Part shown: one piece after another, positions 45,058 through 53,847 of the stretch | How positions within the stretch are numbered: position 1 is the first letter of the stretch | Layout of the letters: each line of letters begins with the position of its first letter | Source of the DNA: Phocaeicola sartorii JCM 17136 = DSM 21941 | GTDB lineage: Bacteria; Bacteroidota; Bacteroidia; Bacteroidales; Bacteroidaceae | NCBI RefSeq assembly: GCF_000614185.1 | Contig: NZ_BAKM01000017.1 | Location: forward strand, 51,019-115,018 | DNA length: 64,000 nt | Reading direction: 5' to 3' | Position numbers and translations under genes: made by a program | The notes under the pieces: model-generated | The model's input: the letters and a program-made list of their open reading frames with translations, nothing else | Databases searched by the model: none | Told to the model about the DNA's origin: nothing

Positions 45058-46806
45058 TCATTTATTGATTTGACCCTCCAGTAAAGGCTTGACATGCTTG
45101 GTGTACATTTTGTACAGTCTCCATTTTTGATAATGCCAATAGGTGATATTCCCTTCTTTTGCAATTTCCTTTAGTACCTTTCTCCTTTGTCTATGGGTGG
45201 ATATGGGAAATCGCTTGATCATACGATAAAAATTGTACTTGTCTTGAAGAATAGCTAGGGAATCTTGGAAGATTTGTGTATAGAACCAGTTCCTTATAAA
45301 GGCGATTTCTCCTAATGCGTTTCCGTTCTGAATACCTTCATAGGTGGTATTCGTAGTATGTTTTCTGAAGTAATTCAATTTCTGGTGAATCTCTATGATA
45401 TTTCCTTTACAGATTTGTTCTAGCCAAAACAGCCAGTCGCCGCAATAGCGCATTTCCCGATAATGTGATGAAATGTTAGAAATGCATCCGGCTTTTCGGA
45501 ACAGCACCATGCTGGCATTATAAACGGAATTTATTTCAAACATACGTGAAGTAAGGTAACTTTCGGATTGGAACAGATAGCTTTTCCCGTCTTCCTCCCA
45601 ATGGTCAAACTCATTTGTTTGAACGGGATTATTGTCACCGTCTATCACATGAGAGCCAGTGATACATAGTTGTGCGTCAGGGTGCAATTCCAATTGTTCT
45701 ACTGTCGCAGATAGAAAATCGGGTGACGCGCAATCATCGCTTTCTGCAATCCATATATATTTCCCTTTAGCTAGACGAATACCTTTTTCCCACTGAAAGA
45801 AAGGACTTCCACTATTTTTAGTACAGAGAAAAATGTAGCTGACATGTGGGTGGTCTTTATAGGATAATAAAAGTTGTTGACTGTTGTCGGTAGAGCAGTC
45901 ATCTAAAAGAATAACTTCAAAGTTTGTAAACGTTTGAGATAGTACGGAGTCTATTCTTTGTTTCAGGTACTTCTTGTGGTTATAGTTTGGTATGATGACA
46001 CTGACCAGCGGATTTTCTACTGGTCTGTGCACATGGAAATATTTTTGTTCTACTCCATGTTTTTCCTTGCTTCTTTTGTTCGTTTGATAAAACAGATCGA
46101 GCTTATAAGGATTGGAGCCTTGATCTGCTGCACCTCTTAATATTTTGTTGGTGATGAATTCCTCTATGCTCTTGGTCCCGTAATGGCGGATGTACAATTT
46201 TTTAAAAGAAGGGGCTTTGAACGGGGTGCTCTTTTTGACTCGTTGTTGGCAGTCATCACATATTCGTACCTTCCCATCTACACAATGTGGGTTACGGATG
46301 AACCTGATATCCATCCGGGTACGTACAATGACTTTGACATGTTTGTTCTGGCCCGAATTTGATATGGGGTGAGGAAATCGTTGGATAACGCTTCCTTTCT
46401 TGAAGTTTACCTCTTCATTATCTCCATAAAACATCCAGTTGATAGCCACTACATTAAAATTAGTGATAGAGGAAAGGTAGTTGTTGATATGAGTATAGGC
46501 ACTTTTTGAGCCAAAGGTTATAAATTCGTCAATGTCGATGAAGGCTATCCAGTCGAATTCCTTTGAATGGGTTGTATAACAATCGTTATAAGCGATGAGC
46601 TGTGCGGCGAGTTTGCCTCGATAATCAATGACGGTTACTTGTTCTTTCCAAGATTGGATGGAACAAAACTGGGAAGTGCTATTGTCATCGGGATTATTGT
46701 TGTCGTATATGAAAATATGATTGAATCCTAAGTGCAGGTGATAGGTTATCCATTCTTCCAGATAGTTGTTTTCATTGCGGCTTATGGCGCAGATGGCAGA
46801 TTTCAT
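45058..46806 (-). CDS. Two-domain glycosyltransferase: GT92-like plus GT2
   Basis: 582 residues containing two catalytic units. Residues 1 to about 260 form a GT92 / Glyco_tranf_2_4-like domain (ISRNENNYLEEWITYHLHLGF, DWIAFIDIDEFIT with the metal-binding D-x-D). From about residue 275 comes a complete GT2 domain (VSVIIPNYNHKKYLKQRIDSVL, LLDDCSTDNS, WIAESDDCASPDFL). The protein could add two sugars in succession. It is AT-rich compared with neighbouring core genes. A minus-strand -7 box (TAACTTTG, 46831-46838) lies 24 bases upstream. Its role in LPS outer core or O-antigen assembly is inferred from context. Confidence 0.82.
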   Translation of the reverse strand: MKSAICAISRNENNYLEEWITYHLHLGFNHIFIYDNNNPDDNSTSQFCSIQSWKEQVTVIDYRGKLAAQLIAYNDCYTTHSKEFDWIAFIDIDEFITFGSKSAYTHINNYLSSITNFNVVAINWMFYGDNEEVNFKKGSVIQRFPHPISNSGQNKHVKVIVRTRMDIRFIRNPHCVDGKVRICDDCQQRVKKSTPFKAPSFKKLYIRHYGTKSIEEFITNKILRGAADQGSNPYKLDLFYQTNKRSKEKHGVEQKYFHVHRPVENPLVSVIIPNYNHKKYLKQRIDSVLSQTFTNFEVILLDDCSTDNSQQLLLSYKDHPHVSYIFLCTKNSGSPFFQWEKGIRLAKGKYIWIAESDDCASPDFLSATVEQLELHPDAQLCITGSHVIDGDNNPVQTNEFDHWEEDGKSYLFQSESYLTSRMFEINSVYNASMVLFRKAGCISNISSHYREMRYCGDWLFWLEQICKGNIIEIHQKLNYFRKHTTNTTYEGIQNGNALGEIAFIRNWFYTQIFQDSLAILQDKYNFYRMIKRFPISTHRQRRKVLKEIAKEGNITYWHYQKWRLYKMYTKHVKPLLEGQINK

Positions 46807-46952
46807 ATAGTTTGCTTGTTTAGTTTATGGCAAAGTTAGGAAAAATGGCTGGAAAAAACGAATAAAGTGAGATAGATAAAATGAGTACTTCTGATGTCTT
46901 GAATATGTTTAAGAAAAAGGAGCTGGAATATAGAAATGCTGCGGAATCTTCT

Positions 46953-46960
46953 TATCTTTG
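46953..46960 (+). promoter_or_regulatory. -7 box for the StrF-like glycosyltransferase gene
   Basis: TATCTTTG on the plus strand, 84 bases before the ATG at 47045. There is no -33 TTTG at the expected distance. The 240-base divergent gap here holds no other recognisable element. Confidence 0.5.
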
Positions 46961-47044
46961 TATTTCACAGCATAAAAAACTGAAACTAGTATGATATTAA
47001 CAAGCTTGGACTCAATGATACAGGCTGTAAAATAATGATTGTGT

Positions 47045-47923
47045 ATGATTTCTTTTATTATTTGTAGTATATCGCCGGAAAGGGCTGCCTGTCTGGAAGA
47101 GAACATAAAGTGTACGATAGGAGATGTGGAGTATGAAATGATAGCCTTTGACAACCGGCAGACTAAATATGGAATAACAAAGGTGTATAATTTATGTGCG
47201 GAAAAAGCCAGGTATGATAATTTGTGCTTTATACATGAAGATATAGCTTTTTATTCGCTCAATTGGGGCGAAACGATTATTAATCAATTAAAGAAACCGG
47301 ATTGTGGCGTGATAGGTTTTTCCGGTTCACGCATGAAGTCGAAAGCTTTTTCTTCAGTCCATAGTATTCCAGATTTATGTGTGAACAACTTTGTTCAACG
47401 GATTAATCCGTATAGAAAATGGTTTGTGAATAATTTAGATATTCATGTGGATTATGCTCCTTGTGTTACATTGGATGGTTTATGCTTGTTCGTGCGTAAA
47501 CAAGTGTGGGAGGAACATAAATTTGATGAGGTACTTCTGACCGGTTTTCATGGGTATGATTTGGATTTTTCATTACAGGTTGCTGAACATTATCAGAATT
47601 ATGTGTGTAACAGAGTATTGTTGGAACATTTTTCACAAGGAACATTCAAGAATGATTGGGTGTGTACCATGATACGCTTGCATCAGGAAAAGTGGAAAAG
47701 CAGATTGCCTTTATCAGCGGTGCAATTGTCAGAGGAAGAAAAGGAAGGGTATGAGCATGAGGCCTTGTATCGTTTTATAAGACTTTTATATGAAACAGAT
47801 TATCCATTTTGGAAGGTGTATCGTTGCATTTTAGAATATGGTGAAATGACGCATTATAAGGAGCATTTTTTTACTTTACTTTTGAAGTTGGTGGGTACTC
47901 GTATTTTTCATGTAGATTTTTAG
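47045..47923 (+). CDS. StrF-like glycosyltransferase
   Basis: 292 residues, starting MISFIICSISPERAACLEENI and containing the diagnostic AFDNRQTKYGITKVYNLCAEKARYDNLCFIHEDIAF. This belongs to the glycosyltransferase family named after streptomycin biosynthesis protein StrF, a GT2-like fold with HED in place of the usual D-x-D. The only plus-strand gene in this part of the locus, it is flanked by a terminator downstream. The ATG at 47045 is preferred to an upstream TTG because family members begin there. Its low GC content suggests recent acquisition. The sugar is unknown. Confidence 0.75.
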   Translation: MISFIICSISPERAACLEENIKCTIGDVEYEMIAFDNRQTKYGITKVYNLCAEKARYDNLCFIHEDIAFYSLNWGETIINQLKKPDCGVIGFSGSRMKSKAFSSVHSIPDLCVNNFVQRINPYRKWFVNNLDIHVDYAPCVTLDGLCLFVRKQVWEEHKFDEVLLTGFHGYDLDFSLQVAEHYQNYVCNRVLLEHFSQGTFKNDWVCTMIRLHQEKWKSRLPLSAVQLSEEEKEGYEHEALYRFIRLLYETDYPFWKVYRCILEYGEMTHYKEHFFTLLLKLVGTRIFHVDF

Positions 47924-47938
47924 ATTTAAGAAATCCTT

Positions 47939-47987
47939 AAGTGTATGAAGTAACTGATTCATGACGATTCAGTTGCCTCATACACTT
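47939..47987. terminator. Bidirectional hairpin between convergent glycosyltransferase genes
   Basis: Arms AAGTGTATGA (47939-47948) and TCATACACTT (47978-47987), with an inner TAACTGA / TCAGTTG pairing, followed by TATTAAGAATTTTCTT. Confidence 0.7.
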
Positions 47988-48015
47988 TATTAAGAATTTT
48001 CTTACTCTAAATTGT

Positions 48016-48867
48016 TCATCTAGATAGCACCAATTTCATTTGTTGTTTTTTCATGCGTCTTCTTTCTAATCTTTTACAATTCCATTGGTGTAGGGAATTA
48101 AATAAATTTTCAGGAAGATATTTATAAAGGAATCGTTCTGTATAAACTTCAATTGTTTTTCTAGTGATTTTGAATCTCCATTGCCATGTTTGATCTATTC
48201 CTGCTATTTTTGCGCATTCCCATTTGCATCCTATGCTGTTTGTGGATGAAATTCCATTCTCTGCTTCAAAATCAGCAACATTGATGGATAAAGGTAGGAA
48301 TTTTCCGTTGCGTTTGTATAACTGATACATATAATGATAGTCCGCTGATATTTTATAATCCAAATTAAACGGGTGTTCTTTCATATCTTCTACCTCTGCG
48401 AAGATAGCCTGATGACAGGCCACCATTTTTTTTAAGATGACATGGGGCTCTTCAGATACGAAACATTTTCTGCTATTTTTCTTTATCATAATTGCATTCC
48501 CATAAACAGCTTTTACATCATCCGATATTTCTCTGTTAAAAACTTCTTCTATGACTGTTGGAGTACAAAATTTGTCACCAGCATTCATGAAATTTATCCA
48601 TTTTCCTGTTGCTTGCCTTATTCCTTTATTCATGGCATCGTATATGCCATTGTCTTTTTCAGAAATGAATTTGAACAAGACTCCTTTCGTAATGAACAAG
48701 GGCTTATATTTTTTTATGATATGGCAGGTGTTATCTTTAGAATTTCCGTCTATGATTATGTATTCCAAAGATTTGTAAGTTTGTTCCAAAATACTTTGAA
48801 GCGTTTCTTCAATTACATTTTCTGCATTAAAGCATACAGTTACCACAGTAATTAATTCTTTTGACAT
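48016..48867 (-). CDS. GT2-family glycosyltransferase
   Basis: 283 residues. ITVVTVCFNAENVIEETLQSIL and YIIIDGNSKDNT are the donor-binding start of a family 2 enzyme; ISEKDNGIYDAMNKGIRQATGKWINFMNAGD contains the catalytic DNGIYDAMNKG segment seen in colanic-acid and O-antigen transferases such as WcaA/WcaE. It has no membrane helices. It is the last gene of the leftward LPS operon that begins at 57.2 kb. Its DNA is AT-rich, unlike the core genes further upstream. Confidence 0.85.
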   Translation of the reverse strand: MSKELITVVTVCFNAENVIEETLQSILEQTYKSLEYIIIDGNSKDNTCHIIKKYKPLFITKGVLFKFISEKDNGIYDAMNKGIRQATGKWINFMNAGDKFCTPTVIEEVFNREISDDVKAVYGNAIMIKKNSRKCFVSEEPHVILKKMVACHQAIFAEVEDMKEHPFNLDYKISADYHYMYQLYKRNGKFLPLSINVADFEAENGISSTNSIGCKWECAKIAGIDQTWQWRFKITRKTIEVYTERFLYKYLPENLFNSLHQWNCKRLERRRMKKQQMKLVLSR

Positions 48868-48907
48868 ATTTTCTTTTAGTCTTGTTTATATATTTTCTCT
48901 GTTCTTA

Positions 48908-49723
48908 CTAAAAAAACATTTTATTGGTTGATTTGTTTATGAAGGGTTCCCAAAAATCTTTGTATTGATTGAGGTTAAAAGCATGGCAACCAAAAGGTAA
49001 TGTATTGTTATTCCATTGATATGCCCTTGCTGGTGCAGTCTCTATAGAAAAACGAATAGCCTCCTTGAATGTGGGTTTTTTTAAACGATGCTTATACTTT
49101 AATTCAAACTGTAGCCACATGTCTTCTCCATAGAAGGGCTTGTCGTCATTTAGTTGTTCTGCTATTTTGTCTTTATAAAGTTCTGTGATTTGTAGCATTT
49201 TACTAACTTTTCTAAGCGAGAAACCACCGTTGCCCACATATCCCCAATAATATCTATGTAATCTTTTTTTGTTTTTTGTTATTCTATACCAAAAACGTTT
49301 CAGTTTACATTTTATTGTCCCGCCTTTATGATTTGTATATTGTGATGAATGGATCCAAGGAGCGCCAATATAATCATAGCCTTTATTTACCCATGTTTGG
49401 AGCTCATCTTTAAATACGAAAGCGTCCAATTGATAGATAAGGATATAGGAATAATCTGTGAATTGAGAGTAAAAATCTTCAGATAGCATTAATTTGTTAT
49501 ATCCTCTTATATTATTGAAATAATCATTCTTGAATTTTTTCACTTTCAACAAAGGGTATTCCTTACAAATATCAGAAGTGTCTAGTTTAATGGGAGATAC
49601 AAGAAATATGTCATAAGAACTTAATGTCTGAGTACAGGCTTTTAATGATGTCTGTTCTGTTTTTGTTAAGTTATTCTTATAATAGGGGATAGCAATTGCT
49701 ACACTTTTTTTTTCTCTTATCAT
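48908..49723 (-). CDS. DUF5672 family putative glycosyltransferase
   Basis: 271 residues. The conserved DUF5672 block is visible: KSVAIAIPYYKNNLTKTEQTSLKAC, YILIYQLDAFVF and GYDYIGAPWIH, then GNGGFSLRKVSKM and EDMWLQ. These proteins resemble GT-A glycosyltransferases, with QLDAFVF as the likely D-x-D equivalent. The function in this locus is unproven but fits sugar addition. A large hairpin lies directly in front of it (49736-49812), and its DNA is AT-rich. Confidence 0.8.
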   Translation of the reverse strand: MIREKKSVAIAIPYYKNNLTKTEQTSLKACTQTLSSYDIFLVSPIKLDTSDICKEYPLLKVKKFKNDYFNNIRGYNKLMLSEDFYSQFTDYSYILIYQLDAFVFKDELQTWVNKGYDYIGAPWIHSSQYTNHKGGTIKCKLKRFWYRITKNKKRLHRYYWGYVGNGGFSLRKVSKMLQITELYKDKIAEQLNDDKPFYGEDMWLQFELKYKHRLKKPTFKEAIRFSIETAPARAYQWNNNTLPFGCHAFNLNQYKDFWEPFINKSTNKMFF

Positions 49724-49735
49724 GTTATAAAATCT

Positions 49736-49812
49736 AGAACTTCTTATTTACATTTTCTTGTTATTCTGGTGATAGATTGTTCAGAGTAACTATAATGTAA
49801 ATGAGAAGTTCT
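49736..49812. repeat. Long inverted repeat (18-bp arms) before the DUF5672 gene
   Basis: AGAACTTCT-T-ATTTACAT (49736-49753) pairs with ATGTAAAT-G-AGAAGTTCT (49795-49812), 17 of 18 positions. Within the 41-base loop, TTATTCTGG and its near complement CAGAGTAAC extend the stem. In the leftward transcript this makes a long stem-loop 13 bases before the DUF5672 start codon, suggesting attenuation, an RNase site or a recombination target. Confidence 0.65.
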
Positions 49813-49885
49813 TTGTTTTGCTGCACGACCTAACATAATTTAACAGGTTGTGTGTATGGACTAATGTAGATGGCATTGGGTGCTG

Positions 49886-50584
49886 TTACTTTCTTAATAT
49901 TGCGTATTTTGCTGTTGCCAAGATATGCTTTATATAAAGTTCCACTTTCCTTCCGAATTTGCGTGTCCTCCAGCTTCCGTAGATACGATGTTCAGCAAAG
50001 GTATCGGAAGTGGTAAAATATTTATGGCGAGGAGTTACATAGTGTGCTGGATAAATGGTTACATTGTCAGCCAGGTGCTGTTCTTTGTCTTCGGGAAGGT
50101 AACCTCTTTTGCAAGCTGCATCGTACATGGTGACAGGTGATATAACGCTATTGTAAGTACCGTCAGGATTTAAAAAGGGAGTTGATTTATAATATTCAAA
50201 TACATCTTTGCAGAATGAGTTTCCTTTTTCTCCTATCATGAAGGCTGCCTGTAGCTGTGTGGCCTTATTTTCTTGAAAAGTGACAAAGCCGTGTTTGGGT
50301 ATCAGATGATCGAAACGTTTCAGGATAAAAATGTCACTATCCATATAAATGCCCCCTTCATTGTATAGGGCATAGAAACGGACGGCATCAGCAGCAAAAG
50401 CCCATTTCTTAGCTTCTAGCGCTTCATTAATAAATGGACAACCTATGGCTTTAGCATCTTGATAAGTCCAGCGTTTTACTTCGAAATCCGGAAGTATACG
50501 CTTCCACGTGTCCAGGCAAACTTTGATTTCTACCGGAAAAGGGTCATTGCTGAACCAACATAAATGGATGATTTTAGGTATCAT
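49886..50584 (-). CDS. GT32-family (OCH1-like) glycosyltransferase
   Basis: 232 residues. The family start IPKIIHLCWFSNDPFP is followed by KWAFAADAVRFYALYNEGGIYMDSDI, containing the D-x-D motif of GT32 enzymes such as yeast OCH1 and bacterial capsule mannosyltransferases. It is probably a mannosyl- or galactosyltransferase in the LPS operon. It lies 38 bases downstream of the galactofuranosyltransferase-like gene, and a 162-base gap with the hairpin separates it from the DUF5672 gene. Confidence 0.85.
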   Translation of the reverse strand: MIPKIIHLCWFSNDPFPVEIKVCLDTWKRILPDFEVKRWTYQDAKAIGCPFINEALEAKKWAFAADAVRFYALYNEGGIYMDSDIFILKRFDHLIPKHGFVTFQENKATQLQAAFMIGEKGNSFCKDVFEYYKSTPFLNPDGTYNSVISPVTMYDAACKRGYLPEDKEQHLADNVTIYPAHYVTPRHKYFTTSDTFAEHRIYGSWRTRKFGRKVELYIKHILATAKYAILRK

Positions 50585-50622
50585 GTGATAATTCGTTTAA
50601 TTATTATTTATAAAAAGTGATA

Positions 50623-51645
50623 TTACAAACTTTCAACTGCTTTCTGCAATGCTTTTTTTGCAAAATATCCTTCACTCAATAGTTGTCCTATTTGAGCTGT
50701 TTTCTTTTTCATTTCCAAATATTGCTCTTCACTCAGTGAATTTAAAATATCTTCTAGGTCTGTCAATGAGTCAATACATATTCCTATTCCGTTTTTGCAT
50801 ACAAAATCGGCTAATGCAGCTTTGTTCCAGATAATGACAGGCAATTCGCATCTGATGTATAAAGAGGTTTTATGTGGATTGTTGAATTGAAGATATTCTC
50901 CAAAGTTACCTGTACAGGCAGAAGCAGAGAATCCGTCCCATACTAGGCCGAAATCGCCTTGGGCGGTAGCTATCAGGTCATCTGATTTCACAAACCCCAT
51001 ATAATTAAAGTGTTCCTTACCTTTAGCCTTGTCAATTTCAAATCCGTTACCATAAAGATTGAAATGGAAAGAATGGATATATTCGCCTATTTCGTACAGG
51101 AAAGTGTTTTTGCGCAGGTTTAGCGCACCGGCGTATAATACACTGTAAGGCTTCTTGACATCCGGTTTGGCACTTGCCTTGGTTTCCGACAGATAATCAA
51201 AAATTTCCAATACCCCAAGTTTTGCTTTACATCCGTTGTCTTCTAGCCATTTCCTCATCTTTTCATTATGTGCTATAACATAGTCGGCATGATTCAGACG
51301 TTGTATTTCCTGTTTTATTGTTAATGCCTTACGGCGGAAACTTCCCAAATCATGGATGAGCACAATTACTTTCGCCCCTCTCAGGTGAGCCATGTTGCAA
51401 ACAAAGGTAAAATATTTCTTCAATGGGTATTGAAGGACTAGCTTATCTCCTTTTTGCAGGCAGAAAGGAGATTTTAGCACACCGGTCAATGTGGTGAGAA
51501 ATGATAGTATCTCATTAGTATAGGTCGTTTGCTGTAAACCTACGTTTCTGAAGGACATGTCTTCCATGATCCGTTCAATGTCTGTCTTTGCCTTGTTCCC
51601 GGCGCTGGACAGGCCTTTGTAGTTGCGTGAAAGGTAACAGTTCAT
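50623..51645 (-). CDS. Putative galactofuranosyltransferase
   Basis: 340 residues, similar to beta-1,6-galactofuranosyltransferases of the WbbI type. Indicators are the N-terminal YLSRNYKGLSSAGNKAKTDIE, VIVLIHDLGSFRR, DYVIAHNEKMRKWLEDNGCKAKLG, and the C-terminal GDFGLVWDGFSASACTGNFGEYLQFNNPHKTSLYIRCELPVIIW, strongly reminiscent of the family. Its position directly next to UDP-galactopyranose mutase, with one GT4 gene between, supports use of UDP-galactofuranose. It is immediately downstream of the GT4 gene with no gap. Confidence 0.78.
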   Translation of the reverse strand: MNCYLSRNYKGLSSAGNKAKTDIERIMEDMSFRNVGLQQTTYTNEILSFLTTLTGVLKSPFCLQKGDKLVLQYPLKKYFTFVCNMAHLRGAKVIVLIHDLGSFRRKALTIKQEIQRLNHADYVIAHNEKMRKWLEDNGCKAKLGVLEIFDYLSETKASAKPDVKKPYSVLYAGALNLRKNTFLYEIGEYIHSFHFNLYGNGFEIDKAKGKEHFNYMGFVKSDDLIATAQGDFGLVWDGFSASACTGNFGEYLQFNNPHKTSLYIRCELPVIIWNKAALADFVCKNGIGICIDSLTDLEDILNSLSEEQYLEMKKKTAQIGQLLSEGYFAKKALQKAVESL

Positions 51646-52725
51646 TTAATTTTGTTTTTTTGTTTGGAGTAGTTCGTGATATAAGTCGATATATGCCTTG
51701 ATGTGTCTTTCGTAACTGAAAGAATAGGCATGTTCCTTTGTTTGTACAATTCGCTCCTTCTGTTTGTAGAAGGAAGGGAGATTTTTTCTAATGCTTTCTA
51801 CCATTGCTTGAGTTTCCAGTTTGTCCCAGATGAAAGCAAGACCGTTACTGATTTCGGGAAGACAGGTATAATTGGAGATAAATACTGCTTTGCCGAATTG
51901 CATGGCTTCAATAACCGGCAGTCCGAATCCCTTTCCTCTGCTGGGGAATAAGAAAGCTTCACAGTTGCGGTATAACCATATTTTTTCTGTTTGTTCTATA
52001 GTTCCTGTTAAATAGACGTTAGTTGTTCCTTTTTCTTTGATTTGTGCTCTTATTTCTTCTGCATGATCGAATTGGTCGTTTCCACAAATGTATAGGTCGT
52101 ATTCAGGAAAGGATTTCATTACATCTACTAGCAGATGAAAATTTTTCTTCGCACGTATTTCTCCAATGGTGAAGAAGAAAGGGCGCTTTTGGGCAAACTG
52201 TGGCCGCTTGTCTTGCTGTTGGTCTATTCGTTCTACTCCGTTGTAGATGACACGAATTTCTTTTCCATTCAGATCCATGTATTGCTTTATTTCATCAGCC
52301 ACATAGTTAGAGATGGTGGTGATGATTGTTGCTCTATCTATTCTTTTCTGCATAATCTGCAGAGCTTTTTGCTTCTCTTTGCCTTCTTCTTCAAACAGAA
52401 AGTTCAAATCGTGTATAGTGAGTATGTGGTTCGGACTTTTCCTGTAAAAACAGTTGAACTGATTTACTGAATGCCATATATCTACTTTAGGAAGCGTGAG
52501 GGACGGGAACCATCGTTTCAGCTTTCTGTCTTTTAACAGAACACGAGTGACATTATCTCCATAGTATTTTTTGTCTCTTTTGGGAAGTAAATACACGAAG
52601 TGCAGGTCATCTACAGGCAGAGTGGCAAACAGTTTTGAGTAATTGATCGCTATTTGCCCGAATCCACAAGCTGGATGCTTTAAGTTAGAAAGGTCTATCA
52701 GTACCTTTTTTTTTGATGGTTCCAT
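51646..52725 (-). CDS. GT4-family glycosyltransferase
   Basis: 359 residues, GT-B fold. KVLIDLSNLKHPACGFGQIAINYSKLF starts the N-terminal domain, then TIHDLNFLFEEEG and SNYVADEIKQYM. The donor-side domain has FFTIGEIRAKKNFHLLVDV and the E-x7-E region FPSRGKGFGLPVIEAMQFG. The first base of the next gene follows the stop directly. It is probably an LPS core or outer-core mannosyl- or galactosyltransferase. Its DNA is moderately AT-rich. Confidence 0.85.
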   Translation of the reverse strand: MEPSKKKVLIDLSNLKHPACGFGQIAINYSKLFATLPVDDLHFVYLLPKRDKKYYGDNVTRVLLKDRKLKRWFPSLTLPKVDIWHSVNQFNCFYRKSPNHILTIHDLNFLFEEEGKEKQKALQIMQKRIDRATIITTISNYVADEIKQYMDLNGKEIRVIYNGVERIDQQQDKRPQFAQKRPFFFTIGEIRAKKNFHLLVDVMKSFPEYDLYICGNDQFDHAEEIRAQIKEKGTTNVYLTGTIEQTEKIWLYRNCEAFLFPSRGKGFGLPVIEAMQFGKAVFISNYTCLPEISNGLAFIWDKLETQAMVESIRKNLPSFYKQKERIVQTKEHAYSFSYERHIKAYIDLYHELLQTKKQN

Positions 52726-52736
52726 AATTTTGTATT

Positions 52737-53845
52737 TTAGTTTTTAGTTTGTTTTCTCCATAAAGTAAGGGCGGCAGCCACTGTGTCGTCCATATCGGCG
52801 TAGGCATATTGTGCCAGTCGTCCACCGAACAGCACCTCTTTTCTTTCTGCCGCCAGCTCTTTGTATTTTCTTACCATTTCTGTGTTCCGTTTGTCGTTTA
52901 CCGGATAATAAGGCTCTTTGCCCGGTGCGAAATCATCGGGATATTCGTAGGTGATTACGGTGGTGGGCTGTGTGCCGTATTCAAAATGCTTGTGTTCGAT
53001 GACACGGGTATAAGGAACCTCACGTTCGGTATAGTTCACCACGGCATTACCCTGAAAATCCTCCATCTCCAAGTGTTGTGTGTCAAAGCGGAGACTTCTG
53101 TATTCCAGGTGTCCGCATTGGTAGTCAAAGAATTGATCCAGACAGCCGGTAAAGAGAATCTTGTCGGCCAATGCGTCCAATTCTTGCCGATGGTCAAAAT
53201 AATTGGTGTCCAGACGGACTTCGATTCCTTCCAGTAGCGCGTCGATCAATACATTATAACCGCCTTTAGGGATACCTTGATACGCATCGTTAAAGTAGTT
53301 GTTGTCATAAATGAAACGGAAAGGGATGCGTTTGATGATGAATGCAGGCAGTTCTTTGGCTGAACGCCCCCATTGTTTTTCGGTATATCCTTTTATCAGG
53401 CAGCGGTAGATATCCTTTCCACAAAGTTTAAGTGCCTGTTCTTCCAAGTTGGCGGGCTCTGTGAGATGTGCATACTCTTTGCGTTGCTCTTCTATCTTGG
53501 CTTTCGCTTCCGAGGGGGTCTTTACTCCCCACAGTTGGTAGAAAGTATTCATGTTGAAAGGAAGGTTGTACAGTTTTCCCTCAAAAGAAGCCAAAGGAGA
53601 GTTGGTATAGCGGTTGAACTCTACAAAACTGTTCACATAATCCATACTTCCTTGTTGTCTGTGTGGAAAATATGTGCTCCGTATTTGTGTACATGGATAC
53701 CTGCTATATCCTCGCAATAGATATTTCCTCCCCGGTGATTGCGTTTGTCAATGACCAGACAACGTTTACCCGCTTTTTTAGCCTCGTGGGCAAAAACGGC
53801 TCCAAACAAACCGGCTCCTACTATTAAGTAATCATATTTTTCCAT
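52737..53845 (-). CDS. glf: UDP-galactopyranose mutase (one frameshift)
   Basis: A flavoenzyme interconverting UDP-galactopyranose and UDP-galactofuranose, the galactofuranose donor. The FAD-binding start is YDYLIVGAGLFGAVFAHEA, followed by DKRNHRGGNIYCED and HKYGAHIFHTDN. Later come RFIYDNNYFNDAYQGIPKGGYN and the YTRVIEHKHFE motif. The frame breaks at 53642-53643, where the minus strand GTATGGATT probably lacks one G; restoring it joins NKEVW to DYVNSFVEFNRYTN for 369 residues, the family length. It begins 2 bases after the acyltransferase gene, inside the leftward operon. Confidence 0.93.
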
Positions 53846-53847
53846 AA

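Noticed and set aside
46991..47035. 14-codon leader peptide before the StrF-like glycosyltransferase
   Set aside because: Too short to judge, with no amino-acid bias or hairpin suggesting attenuation.
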